From an uncultured Oscillospiraceae bacterium (lineage in GTDB: Bacteria; Bacillota; Clostridia; Oscillospirales; Ruminococcaceae): a stretch of DNA of 64,000 nt. The stretch covers positions 1 to 64,000 of the forward strand of contig CAJTVI010000006.1 in the NCBI GenBank assembly GCA_910579545.1. Direction: 5' to 3'. The stretch's first letter is position 1. Each line of letters starts with the position of its first letter. The notes below the pieces were generated by a model that worked only from the letters and a program-made list of their open reading frames with translations, was not told the origin of the DNA and did no database searches. The position numbers were made by a program, and so were the translations under genes. Shown here one piece after another: positions 8,364 through 16,702 of the stretch.

Positions 8364-10970
8364 TTAGATGAGAGGATGCCTTCTGAAATCCCAAGAGGTT
8401 TCAAAAGAATCCCAATTAAGACGTGAGATTTCAATATTTGTTTTGGATACCCCATCAACTTCTTCCTGTATGGTTTCATCGACTATAATTGGGGCCTTTC
8501 CAATTGGCCCTTCATGATAATCCAATGTAGGACATAGTATTTTTAGAGCGGACATTGCGATTGTTGAGTTCATATAAGCTAAAATATAGTATATCTGGTC
8601 AGCGTTGTTCGGGAAACACACAGAACCTTTGGTTTCAAACATACTGCCTTTTTGACTTATACGCATAGAGAAATCTCCACTTGACAGCGTTGACCATGTT
8701 ATACCTTCACGAAAATAGTAATCAGTGTTCTGCGGTCTGGATTTTGTTTTCCCGTTATCTCCTATAATATGCCTAATGTCATATCCATCATTTTCCCAAT
8801 TGACTACATAGTAATTGTTTCCGTACCACTTTCTGTATGGTCCACCTTTGTTGCAAGGAAACCATTTTAGACCACTTGCATTTGCTTCATCTTTGGTAAG
8901 TGCAAATCCAATTTTACATAGTGATACTTCAAACCAAAAACGCAAAAACTTTTCATTATCACCAGTTGCAAGGCCTTGTCTTGGCTTTGCTATATCTTCT
9001 ATTTTTATATTTTTAAACATATTGGAAAATCTCTCACTTGCCCAATAGGCAATGGGCGAGCCGGGGATTTTGGAGAAATTTTCCTGTATAGCAGTGTATA
9101 GTGGACAGTGGTCAGTAGAGAGGAAAGCGTTTTCTTTTTCCTGCTGGCTGTTGTAGTTTACCAGCCGGACATAAGAACCCAGGTAACGTTCGATATGGCG
9201 ATTTTGTAAAACAAAGCTGGTGGTTTGCACTACTTCACCGCCAATTTCTTCAAATGCCCTTGCCCCAAGATGGGCCATATTGATAAGCGTCACCTCCCGC
9301 AATTTTATTCGCAGTTTTTCGTAGCTGGATAAAAACATCCAGCTGTGCTGGGTGATCATGGCCTGATAGCCGTCCGGTTTTACGAGCTTTTGGCAGCGCT
9401 GAATAAAGCAGGCAAAAAGGTCTGATTTGCTGTCTGGATAATTTCCCTTTACAAATTCGCTCAACCTCTCGTTCATATTCCCGCTGCCCATATACGGCGG
9501 GTTGGTAACAATTATATCATATTTTTGCGCCAAAAGCTGGCGGTAGCGGTTGGGCATGTCAAAAAAGCCAAGCTGTCCGGCACTTTGCCCGGCGTCCGGT
9601 TCGGCCTGGGCGTATTCGGGCCCCGGCGTTACCAGCGATCCAAAGGCCAGCAGCTCGGGGTCCTCACCGGGGTGGCAGAGGTTGGGGCAGATGCCGCTCT
9701 CAAAAAAGCGGCGGTCGTACTGGCGGGCCTTCATCATCACCGCAAAATAGGCCAGCTGGTAGGCGCGCTTGTCCAGCTCAAGGCCGTACAGGTTTTTTTG
9801 CACGATCTGCCGGGCCGCGTCCCGCTGGGTATAGCCCCTCGCCAGATAAATCTGCATCAGCAGCTCAAAGGCGTATACCAAAATATGCCCGCTGCCCATG
9901 CAGGGGTCGAGGATAGTGGTTAGTGGGAAGTGGTCAGTGGTTGGATTCGTGGTTAGCTGGGCGCGCACTTCGGGGGTCTGTTCGGCTTCGGGCAGGTAGT
10001 ATTTCCAGCCCATCCGGTCGGCGATTTCCCGCTCTTTTTGGATGCGTTCCTGCTCACTGCTTACTAAACACTGTCCACTGGCCACTAAGCTGTTTACAAA
10101 AACCCGCCCCAGCGAGTTCTGCACCATGTACTGCACGATCCAGTGGGGGGTAAACAGCTGTGTGGCCGCGGGGATGCGCTCTTTGGTTACCTTAATATTC
10201 TTTTTTAGCAGGGCAAACACCTGCTCCTTTGGCTCGGTGTTGTAATACTGATACAGCCAGCCGATGATCTCTACCTGGCCGATGGGCTGGCCGTTCTCAT
10301 TCAGGGTGGAAATGTCAAAATCGCTCTGGGCAAGGTCGTGGGTCAGCCGGTAAACCACCCCGTCCTTATCGGTAAACGAGAGGGGCAGCAGCAGCTCGGT
10401 GTAATCGTTGGTGGGCTCAAACAGTTCGGGCAAAATGGCGTTCAGCGCGTTGCACTGCTTGATAAACAGCATGCGGAACAGCTCGTCCAGCTGGTTTTGC
10501 TGCTTGCAGTGCAAAACAAACTCCCGCTCGTCTTGGGTAAAGGGCAGTCCGGCGTCAAAGGGGGTGGTTACCAGGTCCGGCTCGGTTTTGGCGGGGTTTT
10601 CGGCCGAGAGCACCCGCACCCGGCCGGGCAGGTAATCATTTACCTCCATAAACCGGATGGCGATCAGCCGATTAAACCAGGTATAGGCAACCTCCTCCAC
10701 CAGGCTTTCAAAGGCGGCCTGCCTGTCCATCTGCCGCTCCCGCTGACGCAGCGCCTGTGCCAGGGCCCGGCGCTGGGGGATCTGCTGGCCGCGTACCTCG
10801 GCATACTGTTTGGTGCCAATGTCAAAAAATTGAAGGTCCTCGGTGGATTGGGGCAGCGGCTCGGCTGCGCCCTGCCCGGTCACGCCGTAAAGGCCGGCCC
10901 GGTCGGCAACCTCCCTGATCAGCCTGCGCCGCGCCCAAACCGCAAAGTTTTTAATGCTTGTTTTGTCCAT
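8364..10970 (-). CDS. pglX: N-terminal part of split PglX, adenine-specific DNA methyltransferase
   Basis: 868 residues. PglX methylates adenine in the BREX motif and is also needed for phage exclusion. SAM-binding motif I (ILDPCMGSGHILV) is near residue 350 and catalytic NPPYMGSGN near 488. The target-recognition part lies after about residue 630. The protein stops at SWDFRRHPLI, where full-length PglX would continue for another 300 or so residues; that missing part is at 6398-7372. The 3' quarter (about 8364-9050) is AT-rich: 22 G/C of 60 at 8521-8580 against 42 of 60 at 9601-9660, suggesting recent recombination. Three short in-frame repeats (CACTG/CCACT type) interrupt it near 9105, 9915 and 10055. 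Confidence 0.9.
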   Translation of the reverse strand: MDKTSIKNFAVWARRRLIREVADRAGLYGVTGQGAAEPLPQSTEDLQFFDIGTKQYAEVRGQQIPQRRALAQALRQRERQMDRQAAFESLVEEVAYTWFNRLIAIRFMEVNDYLPGRVRVLSAENPAKTEPDLVTTPFDAGLPFTQDEREFVLHCKQQNQLDELFRMLFIKQCNALNAILPELFEPTNDYTELLLPLSFTDKDGVVYRLTHDLAQSDFDISTLNENGQPIGQVEIIGWLYQYYNTEPKEQVFALLKKNIKVTKERIPAATQLFTPHWIVQYMVQNSLGRVFVNSLVASGQCLVSSEQERIQKEREIADRMGWKYYLPEAEQTPEVRAQLTTNPTTDHFPLTTILDPCMGSGHILVYAFELLMQIYLARGYTQRDAARQIVQKNLYGLELDKRAYQLAYFAVMMKARQYDRRFFESGICPNLCHPGEDPELLAFGSLVTPGPEYAQAEPDAGQSAGQLGFFDMPNRYRQLLAQKYDIIVTNPPYMGSGNMNERLSEFVKGNYPDSKSDLFACFIQRCQKLVKPDGYQAMITQHSWMFLSSYEKLRIKLREVTLINMAHLGARAFEEIGGEVVQTTSFVLQNRHIERYLGSYVRLVNYNSQQEKENAFLSTDHCPLYTAIQENFSKIPGSPIAYWASERFSNMFKNIKIEDIAKPRQGLATGDNEKFLRFWFEVSLCKIGFALTKDEANASGLKWFPCNKGGPYRKWYGNNYYVVNWENDGYDIRHIIGDNGKTKSRPQNTDYYFREGITWSTLSSGDFSMRISQKGSMFETKGSVCFPNNADQIYYILAYMNSTIAMSALKILCPTLDYHEGPIGKAPIIVDETIQEEVDGVSKTNIEISRLNWDSFETSWDFRRHPLI

Positions 10971-10988
10971 GTTTGGCTGCCCCCTTCG

Positions 10989-13900
10989 TTAAAGCTCCAC
11001 GCTCAAAATGGCGCCCTCCTCAAGGGCGGCCAGCAGCTTCTGCTCCAGTTCGGCGGTACAGCGCCGCACATCCTCGGGGGTTTGCAGCTGCCAGCTGTTC
11101 TGGTTGGTAATGCTGCGGATGCTTACGCTGCGGCACGGTTTGGCCGGCGGCGGCACATCCTGCCCGCCGCTGTGTGTATCAGCCGGCGGGGCGGCCTGTA
11201 TCGCCTCGTGGATTTCGTTCAAACAGCGCACCTTCAAGGCGTCGGCCTCCAGGGCAATCCCCTGCAAAGCCGCCAGGTTGTTGCCGGTATGGGCCTTTTG
11301 CCGCAGTTCCTCAAACCGCTCGGCAAAGCGGGCCGAGAGGGCGTCATAGCAGGGCTTGCCCTCCAGCTCCTCCAGCACCCGGGCGCGGGCGGCGCGCACC
11401 GCCTCCAGTACCGGGGCGCGGGCCTTGCCCAGCATCTCGCTGTAAGCGGCGGCGTAGGCGTCCAACAGGCCGGGCAGCCGGTAGATCTCGCCATAGGGGG
11501 CAGGCCGGCGCAAAATCTCCTCCACCTGGGCGGCCAGGGTTTCGATGGTTTCGTCCACAATATAGGTCTTGCTCTGCTCGTAGATGGCGCTCAGGTGCAG
11601 GGCCCGGTCAAAAATGCCCAGCTGCTCACCCGCAAAAAATCGCTTGATGGGCTCGTAATCCTCGGCAAGGTCCAACAGGCTGTCCCGCCGGGCGTCTACC
11701 CCCTCAAAAAACTCGCTTGGGCGGCCAGGCTGCAGAAGTTCGGTCAAAAGGCGCTGCCCTTCGCGCACCGTCTGCCGGCCCGGATACCGCGGCTGGCTGG
11801 CATACCGGGCCTCCAGCCGGTCCAGCTGCTCCTTTAGTGACGCGGCGCAGCGCAGGTAATCCCGCAGCAGGGTGTCGTCGTCCTCGGCGGTCAGGCTTAC
11901 GCCAAACAGCTCGCGGGCGGTTTCGCGCACCGCTTTCTTCTGCCGCTCGCCCGCCCGCTCACGTTTTTCCAGCAGCAGCTTTTCCAGGTATTCCTTGCGG
12001 GTCAGGCAGCGCACAAGCTCCTCGGGGCTTTTGTTCAGCAGGGTCACAGGCTCACTGTTTACGGTCATGCTCAGCTCGCCATCCCGAAACAGCTTGGCTG
12101 TCAGCCACTGGACGTCTGCCTCCACAAAGCCGTAGGGCGGCGCGGAAAAGAACTCCATCACCGCCTTCATCGAGGTTTTCATACGGCGCTGGGTGTTCCG
12201 TGCAATAAAATCGGCCAAATCGCGCAGAGCAAGCTGGTTGGCGGGGGCAGCGGCGCCCGCAAGGGTCAGCTGCCGGGCGTTTTGACAAAACAGCGCCCGG
12301 ATGTCGCTTTCGGCGGTGGGGGTGTCGATATAGCTTAGCTTGTGGTAAACAGTTTCGGCCAGCCGGCCCATCGCCTCGTGCAGGCGCGATGCAACGTCCC
12401 GCGCGGGGCTCTGCAGCCGGCTGCCGCCCACATACAACGCGGCATTTTTAAGTGATTCTTCCAAAAACAGGCGTGCCTGTGCCAGATGTTCCCGCAGCTC
12501 GGCCTGCTTGTCCGCCTTGATCCGGGCGTATTTGGCCACATCATTGATGGTGTCAAACCGGATAAATTTTTCAATTTGCAGCGCTGCGCGCAGCTCGTCC
12601 AAAAAGGTGCGGTCGCCAGGCAGCACCGCCAGCACGCACCGGCTCTGGCTGCTCAGCATCCGCATGGTCTGCTCGTCCGCCAGTTCGTCGCTGTCCGGGG
12701 TCAGGATCTTGAGGGTCAGGGGGTGGTTCTGGCCCGCCTTATAGGGCTTGTCGTCCACCACCTGGTTAAAGGCAAACGAGTACCGGCCGTTCATGGCGGA
12801 AAAGCGGTACTTTTTTTCGTCATAGATGCCGTCAAAGATCATTTCGGCCGCCTTGGCCCGCACCTCGTCCGGCTCAATGGGCTGGCTCTCAACCGCGCGG
12901 TTGATTTCCTGTTCTTCGTTGGTCAAAAACACATAGGCGTTGCCGCTTTTCTGCACCAGGGTCTGGCGGGTCAGCTGCTTGAGCGCGGCTTCCACCTGTG
13001 CGGCCAAGGCCAGCCGGTCCTCTCCAATCTGGCTGGCCATCAGGCTGGTCACCTGCTCGGCGGTGGCCTTGATCTCCTTCACATACTTGATCATAAACAG
13101 GGTTTTCAGCACGTCCACCGCAAAGCAGCTTTGCTCGTGCCGGGGGTTGAGATACTCGTTTTCCAGCGCGCGGCAGATCACATCCTTGTGGGAGTGGTCG
13201 ATAAAGTTTTCCAGCGGTTCGTAAAAAAAGTGGAAGGGGATCAGCGCGCCGGGCTGCTCGTCCTTGATGCGCAGGGCGGATTCCTGAAACAGGGCCAGCA
13301 TCGAGCGGGCGCCGTCCGACAGGTGCTTGCCGGACGCCCCATAGGTGCGGATGGACGTGAGTACGCTGCCCAAAAGATCAAACTGGTAGGGGATAAAGGG
13401 ATAAACGGCAGCAAAATCCTCCCGCCCGGCGTACAGCTTTTTCTCGATGCCGTCGTTGAACAGCACCAGGTTTTTGATCACGGTTGCCTTTTCGTCATAC
13501 AGCAGGCGCAGGGCTTCGGCGGCGGGTTCGGTTTTTTGCAGAATCCGCTTCTGGATCACCTCGCTGACGTTGGCCGCCGAGAGCGAGAGCCGGGTGTCGA
13601 ACCGACCTTGTATCTTGGAAAAATCGTTGCCGCGTATTTTTGTGATCGAGTCGATGTCCTCCTGACTGGTCACGATCACCCAGGCCTTGCCCTGGCAGGC
13701 GGTGCCAAGGTCCTCGGTAACGGTTTGCAGGTTGAGCATCAGCCGGGAGTCCTCCCCAATGTACTGCCCGATTTCATCCACCGCAAACACCACATGGTGG
13801 TTGCCGCCCCGCTGCCGGATATACCGCCCGACCAGCTCGGCAAACCGCTCAATGCTGATGGCATACGGCTCGGTGGCCTTTTCGCACCAGCTGCGTGCGG

Positions 13901-14567
13901 CTTCGGCGCTCATAAACCCAATGCCGGCCAGTGCATCTGCCAGCGCGTCCTGCACAAAATCAACGCCGTACCGCTCCTCGCACCAGTCTCCGCCGCCGGC
14001 CTCGGCAAAGGCCCGGCAAAAGGCGTCGTACTGGTTCTGCTCGGTTAGCCGCCGCTCCAGATCCGCCACGGCCGGGTATGCGCCGCAAAAGCCCTGCATC
14101 TCGTTAAAGGCCTTCAAAAACACCGAGACAATGGCGTCCTTGTCCTGCTTGCCGGTGCTTTCGCCCTTGGAATCAATGTTAAACAGGATCACATCGGCAG
14201 GGGTGTTTGCGGCCAGCTGCATATCGGCCAGCACCATTGGGTCGCTGATTTTCTGGTCCGCCAAAAAGTAGTCCAGCGCACACCGGCCGTCCACCGTGCG
14301 ATTTTCCAGCAGGTAGGCCAGGATTTTTAAAAAGTGCGATTTGCCGCTGCCAAAAAAGCCGGAAATCCACACGCCCATCTTGTCGGTCTGGCCGGTGATG
14401 CCGGTTTTGTAGGCGGCAAAAAACTCGGCAAAATGCCGCTGCAGCTCCCGAGTTACCACATATTCTTCCAGCTCCTGCCGGATGTTCTCATCCTCGCCCT
14501 GGCCCACCTTTACGACGCCCTTGATGTCGCGGTCGATCGGCTTTTGAAAGAGCTGCCGGATCGTCAT
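10989..14567 (-). CDS. brxC: BrxC, large ATPase of BREX
   Basis: 1192 residues, normal for BrxC/PglY (DUF499-like P-loop ATPase). The Walker A motif GFFGSGKSHFLKIL is near residue 70, and VVFAVDEIGQYIGED near 255 fits Walker B. The rest is helical with several coiled-coil-prone stretches (about 860-1130). The start ATG has GGGGAGG about 7 nt upstream. It lies 27 nt behind brxB and 18 nt before pglX, consistent with one mRNA. Its exact role is unknown; it is required for defence in characterised systems. Confidence 0.94.
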   Translation of the reverse strand: MTIRQLFQKPIDRDIKGVVKVGQGEDENIRQELEEYVVTRELQRHFAEFFAAYKTGITGQTDKMGVWISGFFGSGKSHFLKILAYLLENRTVDGRCALDYFLADQKISDPMVLADMQLAANTPADVILFNIDSKGESTGKQDKDAIVSVFLKAFNEMQGFCGAYPAVADLERRLTEQNQYDAFCRAFAEAGGGDWCEERYGVDFVQDALADALAGIGFMSAEAARSWCEKATEPYAISIERFAELVGRYIRQRGGNHHVVFAVDEIGQYIGEDSRLMLNLQTVTEDLGTACQGKAWVIVTSQEDIDSITKIRGNDFSKIQGRFDTRLSLSAANVSEVIQKRILQKTEPAAEALRLLYDEKATVIKNLVLFNDGIEKKLYAGREDFAAVYPFIPYQFDLLGSVLTSIRTYGASGKHLSDGARSMLALFQESALRIKDEQPGALIPFHFFYEPLENFIDHSHKDVICRALENEYLNPRHEQSCFAVDVLKTLFMIKYVKEIKATAEQVTSLMASQIGEDRLALAAQVEAALKQLTRQTLVQKSGNAYVFLTNEEQEINRAVESQPIEPDEVRAKAAEMIFDGIYDEKKYRFSAMNGRYSFAFNQVVDDKPYKAGQNHPLTLKILTPDSDELADEQTMRMLSSQSRCVLAVLPGDRTFLDELRAALQIEKFIRFDTINDVAKYARIKADKQAELREHLAQARLFLEESLKNAALYVGGSRLQSPARDVASRLHEAMGRLAETVYHKLSYIDTPTAESDIRALFCQNARQLTLAGAAAPANQLALRDLADFIARNTQRRMKTSMKAVMEFFSAPPYGFVEADVQWLTAKLFRDGELSMTVNSEPVTLLNKSPEELVRCLTRKEYLEKLLLEKRERAGERQKKAVRETARELFGVSLTAEDDDTLLRDYLRCAASLKEQLDRLEARYASQPRYPGRQTVREGQRLLTELLQPGRPSEFFEGVDARRDSLLDLAEDYEPIKRFFAGEQLGIFDRALHLSAIYEQSKTYIVDETIETLAAQVEEILRRPAPYGEIYRLPGLLDAYAAAYSEMLGKARAPVLEAVRAARARVLEELEGKPCYDALSARFAERFEELRQKAHTGNNLAALQGIALEADALKVRCLNEIHEAIQAAPPADTHSGGQDVPPPAKPCRSVSIRSITNQNSWQLQTPEDVRRCTAELEQKLLAALEEGAILSVEL

Positions 14568-14594
14568 GCAAAACCTCCCCTTTCTTAACGGCGG

Positions 14595-15176
14595 CTATGG
14601 CGCCAGCTTGATGGCCCGGTAGTAGTTGTCGTCCTTGATCTCGCCAAACAGGATCAGCTCCTGGCCCGAGAACACACCCGGGTAAAACATCACCACCGGC
14701 ACACTGTCCACCGCCAGATGCAGGTTATTGATGATTGTGTGCGAGCGGATGATCGGGTAGCATTTGCCAATGCCGGTTAAGAATACGGTCGAGCCCGGCA
14801 TGATCCGCTCTTTGATATACTCTACGATCAATCCATCGGTGGCGTTTACCCGCACACGGTTTGCAATCACAGTACTTACCTTTTCAAAGCCCTTTTGCTG
14901 TTCCAGTGCAAAGCATTTTTCCAAATAGCCCTTTTGCCGCAAAATGTCCAGCAAAATTTCATACAGATCAAATACCAGAATCCGGCTGCCATCGCCGCTG
15001 GCCTCGCTTTTGCGCTGCAGATAGGCCACCTGCTGCCGCACATACAGTTCTTCGGCGGCGGGGTAGTCAAAGATGTAATATCGTACCTCGTTTGCCAGCC
15101 CCCGCCCTTCCCGAAAGGAGGGCTTTTGCAGTTCTTTTTCCAGCGTGTCAAAGCGTTCCTGCAGTGTTTTTGCCAT
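14595..15176 (-). CDS. brxB: BrxB (DUF1788)
   Basis: 193 residues, full length for DUF1788. Characteristic stretches are YYIFDYPAAEELYVRQQ and GSTVFLTGIGKCYPIIRSH followed by VPVVMFYPG. It is a core BREX protein of unknown biochemical role. The ATG follows brxA's TGA without a gap (CGCTGAATGG), so translation is expected to be coupled to brxA. Confidence 0.92.
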   Translation of the reverse strand: MAKTLQERFDTLEKELQKPSFREGRGLANEVRYYIFDYPAAEELYVRQQVAYLQRKSEASGDGSRILVFDLYEILLDILRQKGYLEKCFALEQQKGFEKVSTVIANRVRVNATDGLIVEYIKERIMPGSTVFLTGIGKCYPIIRSHTIINNLHLAVDSVPVVMFYPGVFSGQELILFGEIKDDNYYRAIKLAP

Positions 15177-15806
15177 TCAGCGCACCCCCGAGATAGCCCG
15201 CGCAATGCCGGTTTGCCGGCAGGCGGCCAGATAATCACACAAAGCGGGCTCCAGCAGCGGCGGGGTGATCCGCCGCTGCGAACCTGCACAGGCCAGCATT
15301 CCGCAGTCGGTCAAAAAGTTCAGATAGCAGCTTGCCAGCCGCCGCCGGGTGGGCTCGGCCCATCCGGCAATCAGTTCACTCTGCTGTTCCTTGCGGCTAA
15401 AAAACACCCGCGCATCTGCTTGCTCCAGCGCGTGTGCCCCCAACAGCGCCTTTTCGCGGTACACCTCGTCCACAAATTCAAACAGCAGCCGGTCCTGCCG
15501 CAGGATGCAGATCAGGTTCAGCAGCTTCTGGGTTTGCAGCCCGGCGCACAAAAACAGCGCCTGGCCGGCGGCGTCCAGCGCGGCGGCGCGGCGGGTAAGA
15601 TAGCCGCAGATCCGTCGGGCTCGGTATGCATTTGGCGCGCCAAACAGGTTTTGTTCGATCAGCAGGGCTTTTAGCTGTTCGGGCGCTGCGCCGTCCGCTT
15701 TCAGCCGCACGACCTGTTTGAACTCAACAAACCAAAAAGACTGCGCCATAAGCCCGGAGGAATAGTCCCTGGGAGGGTACTGGGGCAGGTTGTTGATAGG
15801 CTCCAT
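15177..15806 (-). CDS. brxA: BrxA (DUF1819), first gene of the BREX operon
   Basis: 209 residues from ATG 15806, where MEPINNLPQYPPRDYSSGLM begins; AGGTGG lies 10 nt upstream. A longer frame back to 15905 would read through the recombination site and is rejected. BrxA is a small DNA-binding core protein of BREX. It is the promoter-proximal gene, so the switch 93 bp upstream (15899-16051) would control the whole operon. The 5' leader contains a CCGGCAG/CTGCCGG hairpin near 15847-15865. Confidence 0.93.
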   Translation of the reverse strand: MEPINNLPQYPPRDYSSGLMAQSFWFVEFKQVVRLKADGAAPEQLKALLIEQNLFGAPNAYRARRICGYLTRRAAALDAAGQALFLCAGLQTQKLLNLICILRQDRLLFEFVDEVYREKALLGAHALEQADARVFFSRKEQQSELIAGWAEPTRRRLASCYLNFLTDCGMLACAGSQRRITPPLLEPALCDYLAACRQTGIARAISGVR

Positions 15807-15898
15807 TGGGTTTTCACCACCTGTTTTTTGCCGCGGCGCAAAAGGGCCGGCAGATGTGCTGCCGGGGCGTTGCCCCTGCCCCCATTTGGGGCGCGGGT

Positions 15899-15924
15899 TT
15901 GTCAAAAAGTGTACCTTTTGACAA
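15899..15924. repeat. hix-like recombination site, left copy (IRL)
   Basis: 26 bp made of half-site TTGTCAAAAAGT, 2-bp core GT, and half-site ACCTTTTGACAA. This matches the organisation of Hin/Gin-type crossover sites (two imperfect 12-bp half-sites around a 2-bp core). The reverse complement of the right copy matches it at 22 of 26 positions, including the core. It lies 93 bp upstream of brxA. Confidence 0.85.
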
Positions 15925-16025
15925 TCTCCCGGCCGCAGGGTACTGTGCCTTCCGCCTTTGGCAAGGACGTCAAAAAATCGTTGAACGCGGGCCGCTTATC
16001 AGGTATAATGACAATGTATAAACCG
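15925..16025 (+). promoter_or_regulatory. Putative invertible promoter segment, drawn in the BREX-off orientation
   Basis: About 100 bp held between two inverted hix-like sites. It contains one strong promoter (15981-16009) reading rightward, away from brxA. I see no good leftward sigma-A promoter in the segment. Inversion about the centre (~15975) would move the -10 to about 15941-15946 on the minus strand and give brxA a leader of roughly 130 nt. Switching itself is inference from the site layout and the neighbouring recombinase. Confidence 0.78.
15981..16009 (+). promoter_or_regulatory. Strong sigma-A promoter inside the invertible segment
   Basis: TTGAAC (15981-15986), 17-bp spacer, TATAAT (16004-16009). 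Predicted start is near 16016. As drawn it transcribes out through the right site and antisense into the 3' end of the recombinase gene. Confidence 0.85.
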
Positions 16026-16051
16026 CTGTCAAAAGGTACACCTTATGACAG
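16026..16051. repeat. hix-like recombination site, right copy (IRR)
   Basis: Half-site CTGTCAAAAGGT, core AC, half-site ACCTTATGACAG. The core reads GT on the other strand, so relative to the left copy the site is inverted, the arrangement that gives inversion rather than deletion. It ends 1 nt before the stop codon of the recombinase gene, tying site and enzyme together. Confidence 0.85.
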
Positions 16052-16052
16052 C

Positions 16053-16661
16053 CTATTGTCTGCTGAGACGGTACTCGCGCAGGCGGCGGTAAAAGGTCGC
16101 CTCGCTCATGCGGCAGCGCCGGGTGACTTCGGCAAGGGGAATCTGCCCCTGCTCCCACGCGCACACAATGCCCGCGAACTGTTCTGGCAGGGCAATTTCC
16201 GGCCGGCCAAACCGCACTCCCTTTGCCTTGGCCGCCGCAATGCCCTCGGCCTGGCGCTGGCGGATGCTGTCCCGCTCGTTCTCGGCCACGAATGAGAGCA
16301 CCTGCAGCACAATGTCGCTCAAAAAGGTGCCCATCAGGTCCTTGCCGCGGCGGGTGTCCAAGAGGGGCATGTCCAGTACCACGATGTCCACGCCCTTTTC
16401 TTTGGTGAGGATACGCCACTGCTGCAAAATTTCCTCGTAGTTGCGGCCCAGCCGGTCGATGCTCTTGATGTACAGCAGATCGTCCTTTTTCAGCCTGCGC
16501 AGCAGCCTTTTGTACTGCGGACGGTTGAAATCCTTGCCGGACTGCTTGTCCATGTAGATGTTCTGTGCGGGGATCGCCATCTCGCGCAATGCGATGATCT
16601 GACGGTCCTCATTCTGTTCGCGGGTGGACACCCGGATGTAGCCGTAGATGTTTTGCGCCAT
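16053..16661 (-). CDS. Small serine recombinase (resolvase/invertase family), probable invertase of the BREX switch
   Basis: 202 residues. Catalytic Ser12 sits in GYIRVSTREQ. The resolvase domain continues with YIKSIDRLGRNYEEI and a long E helix, and the C-terminus (about 170-202) is a helix-turn-helix ending TFYRRLREYRLSRQ, as in Hin/Gin-type enzymes. AAAGGAGG lies 6-7 nt before ATG 16661. One hix-like site abuts its stop codon and the partner lies 127 bp further on. The promoter as oriented would make antisense RNA over its 3' end. Small resolvases also resolve transposon cointegrates, but that needs directly repeated sites; these are inverted. Confidence 0.88.
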   Translation of the reverse strand: MAQNIYGYIRVSTREQNEDRQIIALREMAIPAQNIYMDKQSGKDFNRPQYKRLLRRLKKDDLLYIKSIDRLGRNYEEILQQWRILTKEKGVDIVVLDMPLLDTRRGKDLMGTFLSDIVLQVLSFVAENERDSIRQRQAEGIAAAKAKGVRFGRPEIALPEQFAGIVCAWEQGQIPLAEVTRRCRMSEATFYRRLREYRLSRQ

Positions 16662-16702
16662 TCAATTCCTCCTTTCGGGCGGTTTGGGATAGCATCAGAA
16701 TA

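Larger units (their letters stand above)
858..16661 (-). other. BREX type 1-like defence island with adjacent serine recombinase
   Basis: The leftward gene order brxA, brxB, brxC, pglX (split), pglZ, brxL matches the six-gene type 1 BREX set, which blocks phage replication and marks host DNA by PglX-dependent adenine methylation. Genes are close or overlapping: brxA's TGA is followed at once by brxB's ATG, and brxL starts just behind pglZ. Extra content is two small genes inside pglX and one gene behind brxL. A serine recombinase and an inverted promoter segment lie directly upstream. Gene identities come from recognisable families; the switch is inferred. Confidence 0.9.

Noticed and set aside
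8336..8479. ATG 8479 as start of the 162-residue inserted gene
   Set aside because: It overlaps the end of pglX and lacks an SD; ATG 8335 has AAGGAG at 7 nt.
858..15806. DISARM or classical restriction-modification instead of BREX
   Set aside because: PglZ, BrxC, BrxB, BrxA and BrxL signatures are all present in the type 1 BREX order.
15807..15905. Longer brxA start at 15905
   Set aside because: It would translate through the left recombination site and GC-rich leader. ATG 15806 has an SD and matches the family N-terminus.
15899..16051. The two 26-bp sites as mere resolvase res sites of a transposon
   Set aside because: Resolution needs directly repeated sites. These are inverted with matching cores and enclose a promoter, which fits inversion better.
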